64,000 nucleotides of DNA from Patellaria atrata CBS 101060 (lineage: Eukaryota; Ascomycota; Dothideomycetes; Patellariales; Patellariaceae). Of this stretch, positions 11,533 to 24,557 are shown in pieces. Position numbers and translations under genes: made by a program. The first letter of the stretch is position 1. Each line of letters begins with the position of its first letter. The notes beneath the pieces are model-generated. The model saw nothing but the letters and a program-made list of their open reading frames with translations, made no database searches and was not told the DNA's origin. The stretch covers positions 3,381,838 through 3,445,837 of the forward strand of contig MU006089.1 of NCBI GenBank assembly GCA_010093705.1. The letters run 5' to 3'.

Positions 11533-12019
11533 TCGATGCTGCGTCTTGCTTTGCTATTGGATATAGAGGCTGTGTCTAGTGAAGCTTGTTAGGGAAAGGG
11601 GGTGTAAGTTTGATGTACGGTCGTGTACTTTAGAGATTCTATATCAATGTTCATTGCTGCATCGAATTGGTATGAAACGGTGCTTTTCTTTTCCTGGCCA
11701 GAGAAGTGCACCAGGTCATAATTTAATATGATTGGGTAAGCCGACGAACCGTGCTCATCGTAGATCTACATGCAGTAAGGCTATAGTTCTACTGTACAAC
11801 TCAACAACGACAAAATTGAGTCAGTAAAATCCGGTCTTTCTGTATACTCCACTTGTCTACACAGGTCGATGGTCCAGTGCAGTCCAGCGGTTCTGTACGG
11901 CCTAGTGCTTCTAGACGGATCAGTGATATCTACAGTCTCGCGAGTTTGTACTATACGGCGCACTCATTTGCCCTATCAAACCAGACAGTCTCGTCAATAG
12001 TTAACTAGCACGGTTACTT
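11533..12019. other. intergenic
   Basis: 3' flank of the preceding gene and 5' flank of the HET gene. No gene supported. Confidence 0.4.
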
Positions 12020-14458
12020 ATGAGTCCCTCAGCGGAGGAAACGACAACAACATCCAAATCGTCAGCCAAATCTCGCTTTTGTACCTGTTACACCGAACTC
12101 ATCCACAATCTACCATCGCAAATCCGGGACGTCCTTTCTCGACCCGATCCATCCCGTTGGTATGGGGTCGAGAAATACGCATACCATTACCCCGTTCCAA
12201 CACAGCCTACCACTATTGACCTTGCAGCTTCCGCTGCCTCCTGTGAACTCTGTGCTTTGGTAGTAAGGGGGTTTGGTAGCGGAACGTAAGTATGCTACCA
12301 AAGATCCAGAGCGAGATAGACCGGGGTACCTACAATTCGCCCCTGATAACCTTGGGTGGGATGGTGACGAGTTGAAGTATTATGCGAAGGAGGTAAAAGG
12401 TTTTGTTGCGTTATTGCGAATAAGAGAAAATCCTGTGCGGGACGGAGAGATGATAAGCAGGACACGTGAGGTGTCTCTAGTCTTTCATATATTGGCTGCG
12501 CGAGCGGGAACTGGGGTCCCAATAATATCACATTGAAAACTGAGGTGAGGATTTGTGTTGATTCCGGTGGGTTGATAAAGTACTTCTTTGTTTGAGGAAA
12601 AGAAGGTGAAGATGTTTAACTGATTCTTCTCTTAATAGGAAAACCGCTAGCGAAACACATATATGGGAGATTGGTGAATCCAGATCCAGCGTCTAAAGAT
12701 GTGTTTGAGACACTGAATAATTGGGTAGCCGTTTGTGTAAGAGATCATGAGGAATGTGAAAGTGCTGGGGATGGGTTGATTCCAACGAGAATGATTGATG
12801 TAGGTAGAAATGGTGAAGACTTCGTTAAACTCAAGGAAAGTAGAGATGACGTTTGCGCAGACAAATAGGACAAGCGTTTTGTGGCACTGAGTCACTGTTG
12901 GGTAAGGTCTTCCCATTTCAGTATAAGATAAGAATTGGGCTTATTGATCTATTCCAGAGACCACCCCATGGCTACATAACCACTAAAGGCAATCTTACAC
13001 GTCAGAAAATGGGAATGGATATAAGCGCTATGCCACAGACTTTTCAAGATGCTACTAGAGGTCTGGGTTTGCGTTACCTTTGGATTGATTCTCTATGCAT
13101 CATCCAAGACGATAGCATGGATTGGCAGTTAGAGTCTGTGCAGATGGCTTCGATCTATCGCAACGCCTTCTTAGTTATAAGTGCTTCCAATTCTTCCGCT
13201 GATACAAAAGGATTTCTTCGCCAACGGGATACTGGTACGATTATCTTCGAAGCTGATGACGGAGAAAAGTTCGGATTAGACCTTTTGCCGCCTAGGCGTG
13301 AAAGGCCAAGGCAGAAAGTGAGATACAATCCGATTAGTGGAGAACCTGTTAAAAGAAGAGCGTGGATCCTCCAAGAGCAGCTTTTGTCGCGTCGTACAAT
13401 TATTTACAGTAAGAGACAAATATTCTGGGAATGCTTGGAGTTTCTGAAATCAGAGGGGTCCGCCGAGGCGATATCTTTCCTCCCCCTAAAGCTTGAGTCA
13501 ATCACAAAAACTGCTGGCATAGATGCCTCTTTGTTCAGTTCGTTTTACTTTAGAGAAGCGGACTGTTTGAATTATCATGGCTGGTATGAGACGGTAAAGG
13601 ACTATTGCCGGCGCGAAATGACTAAAGAATGTGATCGGCTGCCGGCGTTATCAGGTCTCGCTCAAACTGTTGCTCGATCTAGTAATGACGTACATATAGC
13701 CAGTATTTAGCAAAAGGGGATAGTAGAAGGCTTATTGTGGTCTAAGGCGTCTCCTGGCGATCTGTTATCCCGACAAATTATATACCGCGCTCCTTCCTGG
13801 TCCTGGGTTTCGGTACATGGTAATGTCATTTTTCCCGTCTATGACTTCCACGACAGAAAAGGGTCTTCAGACGTAGAAAAATACGAAAATGTGCAGCTTG
13901 CGCATCTCGAGCGTACTGTAAAAAGGGTCAGTTGCTGAGTTGCAACCAGATGTTCACTCCACGCACCTGAAAGGCTATGGTGCGCTCAAAAGTGGTAAAC
14001 TGACACTTACTGTTGTATCCATTTTGGAAGTTACTTCTGTTGAGGACGCTTCAACCACGGCAATGAAGCTCACACCATCACTGCCATGGGGTTCGGATAT
14101 TTCAGACAAGATATTCGGTATCACTATCCCGTATCGTGGCCGGAAGAAGCGAATTTTCCTGGAGGGTGGGTTTGATATTGACGATGAGGAATACGAAGAC
14201 AGCTGAGACCTTTACATCTTATTTTTGGCACGTATTGGAGTGAGGTTGGATGATAGAACAAAATCTCCTTTGTCGTACGAGCATCGATTCGGATTGATCC
14301 TGCTGTCTCGTGGTGGTGAACAATTTGTGAGAGTAGGAATGGTCGATGGAACTCTAGTCACTAGAAGAAATATTCTGAACAGACCCGTCGGTCGAGATCT
14401 GTACAAAGTAAGCATTTTAGGGAAAGGTGCAGGAATAAATCGATTAAAAGCTCGCTAG
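12020..14458 (+). pseudogene. HET-domain (heterokaryon incompatibility) gene, decayed
   Basis: The order of parts is that of a full fungal HET protein. A cysteine-containing N-terminal region (FCTCYTELIHNLPSQI, SCELCALVVRGF) is followed by the HET domain: RFVALSHCW, then after a short intron ITTKGNL, TFQDATRGLGLRYLWIDSLC, IIQDDSMDW, MASIYRNAFLVISASNS and RAWILQEQLLSRRTI. A C-terminal region with APSWSWVSVHG follows. HET proteins trigger growth arrest or cell death when incompatible hyphae fuse. The reading frame does not hold together: about four breaks are apparent, so the gene looks inactive in this strain. The retained motif sequences suggest the decay is recent. Start chosen at 12020; end at the last family-like segment. 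Confidence 0.75.
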
Positions 14459-15811
14459 GATTGTTAACGAGAACCTGATGTCAAACGTGATCTTTTCGTA
14501 CCGGAGCCGTTTCCCGAAATTCTACTTAGGACAGTAGTTATAATATAGTCATAAGCATCTTTCAGACATGGACGTCGAATAGAAAATCATCCGATGGTAT
14601 TGGCGATGGAATTTATTGAAATGGTGTACAGTACCAGCAACAACCATGAGTATTTCACCACAACACCTTGACAGCCAAGAGCTCCGATTTCCCCTTATCT
14701 AAGCAACGATACGAGCATTTTGTCTTATCTAGGCACCAGACGCTGTATATGAGTATTATTAGCTTGATTAGATTTGTATGTATCCTTGAGAGCCAACATA
14801 TCCATTATATCTCCCTAGTACGGTACAGTAGGGAATGGGTTTTGAAGGTTGGGGCCAGCGTGTTGCCAGGGCAACGAAAGAGCGGGTGAAGGAGGGGGGA
14901 AGGGGGAAGGGCTATATTGGTGTTGTGGGATTGGTTTGCGGATTTGTGCGGTTAGATAGAGATGCTTATAGAGTTTGACTGGGTGATTAAGGATTAGAGC
15001 GTAGTGATTTGAGAAGTGAGGGGAATTTTGCCATGTTGAAGTTTGTACCTGCGGTTGATAGAGCCGCGGTTGCATTTGCCCTAGTATCAGCATCAGCTAT
15101 ATCGTATTAATGTGAGGTTGACGAGGGGAAGTAGAGAGGGGTTAAAGTGAGAGTATAGAGATTTGAAGAGGGAGTGGAGAATTAGAAGGTATAGTGCTAA
15201 AGTGGCTCTTATTACGTGACGGATCATGGAAAATTTATTTGTTGGGAGCGTTCTAAGACTGGAGCAAGTGCTAAGACAGAAAAGAAGAAACAGTTTTGGA
15301 TACGATTGAAGGGAGGGTGGACGTATTGAATAAGTTTATACGTTTCCTCAACATTACGGTTACGAAACTGAAATACAAAGACATCTGAAACATATGACTC
15401 TAGATTTTCAATGTAGGATAGCAGATCAACCGCAGGAGTTACATTTGCATCGACAGGTCTTATAGCATCTACAGTAATCAAGGAAGGAGAAGTACGTAAC
15501 AGACAGTAGGTTAACCCCACCGGTCTGGTGGCCCTAGGAAAAGTAGAAAATGAAGGTAATCCTCCTCTTTGCAAAATCTTTTATCCTAGGAATATCGACA
15601 AGAATTTAGGTAACCCTATCTGAAACGAAAGAGAACCGAAACGAAGATCCATCGGAGTCCGGTCCAATAAAGTAAGGTAAAGAAATAGATGCCCGTTGCT
15701 TCCCGAATCCACTCAAACGTACTCGTACGTGGCATCCAAACCTAGAAGAAAAATGGTATCGAATAAGCGAAGCACCCAACACACCCATACAAAACTCAAT
15801 AATTAAGGACA
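14459..15811. other. intergenic, nothing recognised
   Basis: About 1.35 kb between the HET relic and the vWA gene end. Open frames are short and of random composition. A purine-rich run (G/A) lies near 14888-14912. Confidence 0.4.
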
Positions 15812-16916
15812 CTAAACATGCAAATCCCTAGATGTCTTACGATCCTGCCGTTTATTCACTCCGCCCAACACAGCTTTAAGGATACCGTCACCCGTCAGCT
15901 TGCCTCCACATTCCCCTCTGAAAGGAGTCGTGTCGACTATATCTCTGATCTTTCCCCCATCATGCGCTTTAAGCTCGTCGTCGAGCCTTCTCAGCTCTTC
16001 ACTTGCCGCTTTGTTGTTCCCGACCTGGATGAACTGGATCCCGAGTTGCCACGGCCTGGCTTCGTATTTCCTGAGTCTTTGCGCTGTCTCAATGATCACC
16101 TCATCCGGTTCATATCCATGTGATGGTTGACCGTCCGTAATGACAATGATATTCAGAGGCTTCACTGATTTGCCCTCCTTCTTCAGACGCTCTAAGTAAG
16201 GCTGTATGATATCGTCTAGACGTTTGGACGTCGGTGTCGATCTATTTGGACTTACCTGCTTAAAGGCAGCTTCAACTTGTTTAGCGGTTACTAACTTTTC
16301 GGCATAGGCCTTATTCTCGTTCTTGCCTAAGGTATTCATGAACCAGATATCGATACCGTCGTCATCGTAAAGGGTACAAATAGGGGCAATGGCGGCAATG
16401 GCTTTTTTAGCTTCATTCCAGCAGCCATCCCAGGCCATGCTTTCTGAGTCATCGATTAGGAAGACAGTGTCAAACTCGCTGAGAAAGGCATAGGGATCGT
16501 TGTCGGCGAATTTTTTGGCGCTGCGGGCGGCTGCGATGTTTTTGGATGTCTTGTTAGATGATCCGTTCGGTTGTTCTGAAACTGCGTAGGTTGTGGATAT
16601 ATATCCTTGAGACGGTACAACAGTGTATGCCGGCGGTGCATCATTGTTCGAAGAGAGTTCGCCTTGATAACGGTGAGTATAAGATTATCCATTTGTAACT
16701 AGGAGATGACCTGAACCGTTGCCATTGATAGGGTATTCAGCACGCTCAGGATGGTAACAACCTACATGGACGACGAGTAGCTGGTGCTGGACTTGCGAAT
16801 GGATTATTCGTATTGCCAGAAATCCCTGGAAGCAATTTGGGGTCCTGTTGTGCGACTGAAGATGCTCGCCTCGTGGAGTTCTTCGGCGAGAATTTGCTTT
16901 TAAGAGATCCAAACAT
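15812..16916 (-). CDS. von Willebrand factor A domain protein
   Basis: Two exons, 16916-16766 and 16662-15812, give 333 residues. The N-terminus MFGSLKSKFSPKNSTRR and the proline-rich linker (NPFASPAPAT, later DAPPAYTVV) are typical of a widespread ascomycete vWA family. The vWA domain begins FDTVFLIDDSESMAWDG; the DxSxS metal-ion-dependent adhesion site is at about residues 121-125. It continues through DDDGIDIWFMNT, a threonine in the SPNRSTPTSKRL region, and LNIIVITDGQPS, whose aspartate completes the metal site. It is predicted to be cytosolic, with no signal peptide. The role is unknown; a metal-dependent protein-binding function is inferred from the domain. The splice is in frame but uses an AAG acceptor, so the linker sequence at the junction is less sure than the domain. 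Confidence 0.88.
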
Positions 16917-17999
16917 GGTGTTTCTTCTATCAATACTCGAAGTGCTTATACAATTGATATCGCTATCGCGCTCTCTGTGAGTTGAGGCGCAGTATGAGGA
17001 TGAATCTAGGAAAGAGAAGGTGTATGAAGAGGAAGTTGCCATCTTTATAAGGAGCGAACAATATAGCGGTCACAGATCCAACTAATTGTGACCGGTCAGA
17101 CGATATAGACTTCAGAAAGAGGTAAGGGCAACTGGATGGATACGGATATGATAGATATTGGTTTGATGTACCAAACCTAATTGAACAGCTAACGTTGGCG
17201 ACTCTTATAGGAGAACCATGTCACAGTATCGGAAATGGTTCTACATAGCGCAGGTGAGCATGCTTTCGTCTGCAGGTTGTATGCCTTGAGGTAAGCCTTC
17301 CCAAGGTCTGAGGCCATTGTATAATAAGGAACTGAGTACAAACCGCCCCCTGACGAAGGTGATAAGATGGCGCTTCAAGAGCACTTCATTCACACGCTCT
17401 GTGCTGTGTTGACCTTAGCATTACCACGCCGTACACACATAGCCTTTTCGTCTGAATGATGACTGAACTTATCGGCCACTTGGGCTCGGTCGGGGAATTG
17501 TTTTGACCCTTTGGTTGCGGTGGAGAACCTTCAACCCCTTTGCCACGAGGCTGAGCATAAGGCAAACTCATAATCCCAGGCGCTAAGCCCGAAACATTCC
17601 CGCCGCCCTTTATCCTGAACTACTCCGCCCACAAACCACAAACCATCTCGCTTCCTAAGGCTCATTTTCCTAGGTAAGGGCCACTTTCTAAGGGTCAATT
17701 AGAAGATTATGATGTGCTCGAGTCTAGGCTGAAACTACAACATGTTTTTTACCGCAGCACGTAGCTTTAGGAACTACTTTTTCTCCAGGCTCACTACTTC
17801 TAATTGGCGCCATGAAAACCTGCCTTACGGGATATACAACGAGAGGGAAATGGTACACCAGATCTCCTGACATGTAGATCGGTTATAGCTTTACCATACG
17901 TAGCGTATCTCCGTGGAACTTCATTAGTTCTACTATTGTGGATGAGGTCTCCACGGATTCGCCGAACAATTATTTCCGATGGATGGATCTCAAAGTGGT
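16917..17999. other. intergenic, nothing recognised
   Basis: About 1.1 kb between two minus-strand genes: the promoter of the vWA gene and the 3' flank of the AAA ATPase. No credible open frame or RNA gene was found. Confidence 0.4.
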
Positions 18000-20870
18000 T
18001 TAATCTCGACGGCGCCGTCTACTGCTGAGTTCCCTTCTCCGGTCCTCCTCTTCGTATTTATCTCTATTTCTATCATCATCGTAATCGTCTGCACGGATTC
18101 TATAATCGCGCGCCCTTGAAGAATCATCAGCTCCGCGAGCGTCAATCAAGTAGTTCTCAAAGGCTTTCGACATATCCATCACTCTTTCAAGATGACTCTT
18201 CTTCAGTTGAACTGTATCGCGGCCCTCCCGATTCGCTTCATATTCAGCCAGAGTAACTGCAGTTTGGAAACCTATTATCAGACTTAGTTCACCGACGATG
18301 ACCAAAAATTATGGGTTTGTGACCTACAGTTTCTAATTTCTCTTCCATTCCAATCTAGATCTTGGACGTACTTATCCCGGAGAACAAACTCGCGGACACT
18401 ATAGTCGTACGATACTTTACCGTTCCGCTCCTTGTAAAGCTTATCAAAATTGTTCTCCCAGACTTGTCTACGTTGTTTCTCGTCAAATCCTTTATAATGA
18501 ATGGAGATGTGGATACGCGACTGAAACGCCTCGTCGAAAGTACCAACTCTGTTCGTAGTGATGAACAGAATCCCTGAATAATACTCTAATGCGCGAAGGA
18601 AGACAGATACCACACTGTTCCGCTCCAGTTCTCTCTTGCTTCTCTCTTCCAGATAAATATCCGCTTCGTCCATGAGAAGGATGGCTTTCCAATCCTCAGC
18701 CCATTTGAAGTATCTGCTAAGATTAGCCTCAACCCGGTCGCCAGTTGTCCCAATATCTCCAGCTGTTATAGATAAGAGTGGACGTCTAGTATTTTCTGCC
18801 ACGCATTCTTTAGACGAGTTAGCAAGGTGCCAGCAAGACGAAACATATATCGTCAAAACGAACCAGCAGTCAAAGTCTTTCCGACTCCAGGCTTTCCATG
18901 TAGAAGGAATATCCTCCCCTGACCTTTTCCGGGGACAAAGTCCGCGGTGAAATTGGTCTCACTTCTTGTAAATTCGTGACAGATAGCCTTAATCACATCC
19001 TTCTTATTCTCATCCATCACTAGGGAGTCCATTATCCCTGGATTAAACGTTGGTACGGAGACACCCGCGACATCCAGAATCCCTATGAACATATGCTTAG
19101 TATTGATTGGTACGGAATTGGGAAATATCCTCTTGGTTGGAAACGTGTACTCACGCCATTGCCGTTCCTTAAGCACATAGCCATATACAATTCGTGAGCA
19201 GAGAAGATATTGCTGGTCACTAAAAGAAGTCTCCGTCGGATCCATTTGATCCCATCCATAATACCGGCCCATGGTATTACATGTCTTGGCTTCTTCGGCC
19301 TTAAGGCAAGCGTCACAAAAACAATTCGACGCTCCCATCGAGTCTGAAAAGTATCCCGAGAAGTCAGGTTCATGTTTATTCTTCAGTTGAGACTCCAACC
19401 AAGGTTGGAAGGTATAATCGAAAACGATGCGCTCTCGAACGTACTGTACAAAAGGTTAATAACTTCCCTGTTATTCGAGGTACAGCAAGCGTATTATCCA
19501 CTGATTGCTTCATTGGAGCTATACCTTTCGCTTAGGTCCTTGCACAGTTGTTCCCGTGTACTCCATAAAGGAGTAATCCTTGACTGCTTTGAAGAACTTC
19601 TTACCGCGAGCGATTAGTCTTTCTCTCTCGGACTCAAGATTCGGGTGATAAGCTTCAGGATAGATCTTAAGCCTAGAAATCTCAACTTCACCATCAAATG
19701 GTTTGATCTCAACATTGAAGAGAGATCGACCGAAATATTGACCGTCGTAGTCAATATTCCAGACTTCAACTTTGTACGCTGTAGCCTTTCCCTTGATAAC
19801 GCCCCCGCCTACCCACTCGACTACGTAAGGTGAAGGCTCGTCGTCTTTCCTTACAAATACCATTTCTCCCGGTTTCAACAAGAGCCACAGATTTTTGAAG
19901 GTTGCGGTTGGTCGATCCCGGTTCCACCTGGCTTGTTCAATCCGTATTCCTCCACCATCCGATTCTTCGAGAAACCTCAACAGGAAGTCGATATGCGCGT
20001 TACATTCCGCAATATACGCTTCATCGTGAGTGACTGGATGGTTGCTCTTATAATCTTCTAGTTCACTCCAATGGTTATAGAGCAGCTTGTACGGTGCAGA
20101 TAACTGTATCCTGTTACCGTCCAAGTTTTCTGAGGTGTATGTCACAACAGAACGAATGGCATTAACGAGTAGAGGTGATAGTATGTTGAGATATGTTTGC
20201 TCGTAGAGCTCCACACCGTTGACATTCGCTTTGGTCTTCACTATCATTTTCTCCATGATGGGGACCTCAGTCTCGTCTTCATCATTGGGAGGCTCATCAA
20301 ATTTCGTTACTTTCAAGACTTTCCCTTCCTCGTCTTCTTCTTGAATGACATATCGGAGCTTTATGAGGTACGTCTTTTTCTTAGAAACTTTCTGTTCAGA
20401 TGTATCTTTCTTTGGTTCATCGGCAGCCCCTTTCGATTGATCGGACGGTATATTAGCCCCAGAATTTGAATTCCCTGGCCCATGGAAGAACTCAGCTGTT
20501 GATATCTTTGCGAAGTTAGTTCACGCATTCCAGACTTAGCACGAGACATACTCCTGAAAGTACTATGCGCTGAACATTCGAAAAGGCGCTCTTTGTTGAA
20601 AGTTCAGCAACGGAAGAACCAGTGATGCCATCAGGCTGACCGGCTGTTACCGCACTACTAGAGATCTGAGCCTGTTCTTGATTACTATGAGACCTACTAG
20701 ATCAATTAATTCGCGGTACAGACCTCTTCTTGGGCCTTAACTATCGTTCCCATCTGATCCGATTCTGCTCCTGATATTGTGTCATGAATATTGTTCGTAC
20801 CAGCATCTATCGAGTGATAACGATTTGTTGTAGAATTTCCAGAAATCGTCTCGACCTCCGATGTCCCCAT
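18000..20870 (-). CDS. AAA ATPase with long fungal N-terminal domain (DUF7025-type)
   Basis: Seven exons (20870-20724, 20671-20552, 20505-19525, 19443-19155, 19082-18864, 18807-18328, 18271-18000) sum to 835 residues. Residues 1-110 are low-complexity. The N-terminal domain (about 110-430) contains TYLIKLRYVIQEEDEEG, FLLRFLEESD, FKNLWLLLKPGEMVFV and the beta-rich YVVEWVGGG segment typical of the fungal domain I recall as DUF7025. The AAA core has Walker A GKPGVGKT (about 575), Walker B ILLMDEAD (about 628-635), sensor-1 ILFITTNRVGTFDEAF, an arginine finger in FQSRIHISI, and DWNGREIRN near the end. The tail is Arg/Asp-rich (RRRELSSRRRRRD). All catalytic motifs are present, so it should hydrolyse ATP. 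It is divergent from the NTPase-like gene at 21344. Such ATPases are expanded in moulds; substrates are unknown. Confidence 0.92.
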
Positions 20871-21343
20871 TATCACAGTATGTACTGTATAGTCGGAACT
20901 AGGCTAAATCTCTGTTTTAGTAACGGACTATATAATGAGCACTGCAGAATGTTCTCTGAAATGACCTTTAGGTTCCAGTATATTGTGCAAGGTCGTTGGA
21001 AATCTCGAATTCATTCTTTTCGTAACTTTGGGGCTTAGTTCTACCTCAAGGTCAAAAGGCTGAAAAATCATGGCCCCCAAAAAGCCAAGATATTACTCTG
21101 CAGCGAGTCATCTTCTTGATTATTTCTTAGACCTTTTGGTTATATGCATGAAAGCTGTCTATCAGACTGGAACTAGCTGGGGCCCGAAGCTCGGTATGTA
21201 GGACAACCGACCCATATGCCCTAGATATCCTCTGCCTAGAGTTCGGTCAAATATGGCCGATTACGGTTGATGCTATTAGAACTAAAAATACGTATCATAG
21301 AATCGAAAACTCTTAGCTATCAGTTGCTTTTCAACGTCACTCT
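20871..21343. promoter_or_regulatory. shared divergent promoter, AAA ATPase / DUF7708-type gene
   Basis: The 473 bp between two start codons facing away from each other must contain both promoters. No specific factor site is claimed. Confidence 0.45.
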
Positions 21344-23675
21344 ATGAATATGTCAAATTCAATTCCTCAACCTGACGAAGATGAAGAGACTCTCGAAATA
21401 GAAGGTCGAGAAATAGTGCGACAATTTAGCGATCAGCTGAAGAGCAAGCATCCAGATCCGTCAATACTTCAGCAAGCACTTATTCAAAGTATGGAGGAGG
21501 ATGAAGTTTTGCAGACTAATAGTAATCGAAGGAGAGATTTATTCCAGTCCGCGGAGGACGGAGGCCAGTACGTCTTAAATTAGACTCTGTACATACTGTG
21601 CAACAAATCTGAACTGACATACTGGTATGGGTAGTGGTTTCGATCTGGTAACAGTCGAATGTAATTTAGTAAGAGACGCTTGGTCCGAGTTTATTTCTCA
21701 ATTACCAGAGGAGGACAGTAGGTCAAGGAAGCAGTGGTCCAGGAACAAAAGGTCTACGAAAGTTGACCAAGAACTTCGAGCACTCAAGGCATCGACATTG
21801 GCAGATGTACTCACAGAAGTCAACAAAGCTCAAGAAGCATGGGAAGAGAAAGATCGTTTGATGGGCGGGAAAATACAGGACGGTTTTCATAAGGTATGCG
21901 CATCGATAAACGACCACCAGGCAATATTGGATGCTGTGCCCTCCCAAAACGATTATACCTCGACATTGTGTGGTAGCGTAAGAATGCTTGTCAAGGTGAG
22001 TATTTGAATTCCTCAATGCAGCAGTATGCCTGAGCTTTTCTTAGGCATCGGTCAGACATGTCAAGTACGCCGAAGACCTCGCTAAAGCGCTTGAGGAAGT
22101 CAGCGATGAGATGAACCAAGTCATAATGCTTGTCAGTATCATGAACGTCAAGGAGTTACGGAAGAAAGTAGCAAATCTCTACGTCAATCTGTTCCATTTC
22201 TTCCGCAGCTCGATCAACTGGTTCAATGCAGGGAGTTGGAGTTCGTTCTCAAAAGCCATCCTTGATCATGTCGACACTAATGTATGCATAGCAAAGATCC
22301 GGAACGGCTTAAACGAAGGTTTCTACGATGCGATGTGCTCGGAGATCCAAGCCATACGCGTTCTCTCTGACCACATCTTCCGCGATGCTCAAGCTCGGGG
22401 GATCGTAGAGAATCGTGAACATCGGCTGATATCTGAACAAACCTATGTCGGAGTCCAACAAATCACATCTCAGATTAACACAGTGACTCTATCACAATGG
22501 AGGCATATAGAGATCCTGCGCGAGGAAAACCGCCGAGAAAGGGAAGAGCGGCAGCGTGAGAGAGAAGAGCTCGAAAAGATGATTAAGCAGCTCGGCGACA
22601 GGATGGCTGATGACCTCGTTACAATCTTTAAGGACCAAAGGAATCAGCCCTTGGCTTTAAAGAATAACATCGGTCCTCAAAGTGAGCACTTGTTGATCGG
22701 TAAGGCACCTATCTGATCCTGCAGTAATAGTATTACTTAACTATTGTTATTACTTCAGAATCCTCCCCTTCCCCTGACCCACACGACTACACATCGGGAA
22801 CACTGACCTTAGATTTCATCACCGTACCTCCAGGTACAAAAACATGTTATCACCGGAACGATATGCTCGCGTACTCCTCCCACCTGGACGATTCCATAAC
22901 CGGCTTTACCAGTACCGCACTGGCAACCCGTCGCCGCCCTTCCATGGCCAGCAAAGCGGTCGTTGACGCACTCTCCTCTTGGATTCGGGCCCCTAAGTCC
23001 CGTCGTCTCTGGATCTTTGGATCACCTGCATCTACCATGCCCTCCACCATGGCCGGTGCGACTACAGCCGTCATCCAATCCGCTCACGATCTAGCAATTC
23101 CCTGTATTGCGCACGCGTGCGATCGACCTGCGCGAAAACCGCGCCGACAAACGCGCGAGGAAGCTGGATTGATCGGATTGGTTTATAGCTTTATCCGGCA
23201 GCTGATTGCTGGTCTTCCCGATGACTTTGAGAGCGAGAACGATTTGGGAGCTGAAAGGTTTGAAGACCTGGATGGCGCAGTCGAGTCCTGGGAAAGTGCT
23301 CTCGAAGTGCTAGAAACCCTTCTTCATCTCGGAAACCCGCTCCTCCTTGTTCTTATCGACGGGCTCAATATGCTAGATCACGGTGGCGGGGCTCGGTACT
23401 GTGAAGATCTACTCTCCGTGCTTGAGGACGCCATGGCCTGGAGAACGGGGAGCGTCAAGTTGCTACTCACTACGGCTGGCGCGTCGCGGACGCTCCGTGC
23501 GTTTGTAGACCGTAAGGATATGTGCTTCGTTGAGGACGAGACTCCCAGAAGACAAGGTTCGGATGTGCTGGGGGAGGAAGACGTCCCGTTCCGCCTCAGG
23601 GGCTTGTATAAGGGATCCACGATTCTAGAGGATGGGAGGGGGAGAACTGCAAGTCCAGAGAGGGAAGGAGGGTAG
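21344..23675 (+). CDS. DUF7708-type protein with NTPase-like C-terminal half
   Basis: Four exons (21344-21567, 21635-21995, 22045-22699, 22759-23675) give 718 residues. Residues 1-80 are acidic and variable. The region from about 85 to 300 has AWSEFISQLPEE, LCGSVRMLVKASVRHVKYAE, LYVNLFHFFRSSINWF, matching the helical N-terminal domain of fungal STAND-like proteins that I recall as DUF7708. A charged coiled coil (REENRREREERQREREELEK) is near 375-395. The C-terminal half has LWIFGSP, EEAGLIGLVYSFIRQLIAGL, a Walker B-like LLLVLIDGLNML, and VKLLLTTAGASRTLRAF. The expected glycine-rich GxxxxGK[ST] Walker A loop after LWIFGSP is absent, so nucleotide binding is doubtful. The order resembles proteins involved in fungal self/non-self sensing, but that role is inference. 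Confidence 0.82.
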
Positions 23676-24557
23676 AAGAATCTCCAAAACCCCCAAAGAC
23701 CGAGCAAAAATGAACCGAACAAATCGGGAACCCACGAGCGATTTTAACAGGTCCCTCCACTCCTCTATCTCGAAAACGCTCCGCTAAGCACTCCCCCTCT
23801 CCCCACCGTATATTTACCGTACGACAGAACCCGGAAAACCACATCTCCTTGTATTTCCGAACGATTCGATGTGAGCAACGCATATTCACTATGTAAAAGT
23901 TTGATACAAAGGCACATGGACGGGGCATTCCTGTATACCGCTCGCTAGATCAGATATGAATACTCGTCACTCAAGTAGTGAATTTGCGATTTTCCTTCTT
24001 TTTTTGTTCTGTGAGCTGGGGGTACTGTACTGCACTGGGAAGATGTGGTGGATATGTTGGTTCTTTAAGTATAACGGTATAATTGGGATTCAGAGTAGCT
24101 GATTATGCGCTCGCCCTTCGATACTCATGTTCTGCGTCTCATTGCCATCGTTGCCCAGATAAGGGGAGATCGGAGGTCTTGGCTGTTATAGTATCATAGT
24201 AAAATACATCATGGTTCTTGATAGTACTGTACACCGCCAATTTGAGATGTGGGCGGAGACAGCGGATCATGTGCTTCTCTTCATTCTAGGGGGAGTGTGG
24301 GTTCAAGAGATTGGGGAAAATGCTGTACTGAATTGTAGACAGGGCCAATTATTCCGAGGAGTGGAAGAATCGCATATTTGGCATACGATAGTCATGAAAT
24401 CTTGTTATGATAGTTCTAAGACCGACTTAGAAACAACCGCATATTTAACGAGCGTGTAGTGTATAGAAACCATATGTTTTACCAAACCATTTCCCGTACA
24501 AGTCGTCCCTATTCAAGCCTCGGGGGTGCTCCTACCCCCATAGCGTTCTGTCAAGAC
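23676..24557. other. convergent intergenic region
   Basis: 3' flanks of the DUF7708-type gene (+) and the sulfotransferase-like gene (-). A short open frame at 24211-24459 has no family resemblance and is not called. Confidence 0.4.
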
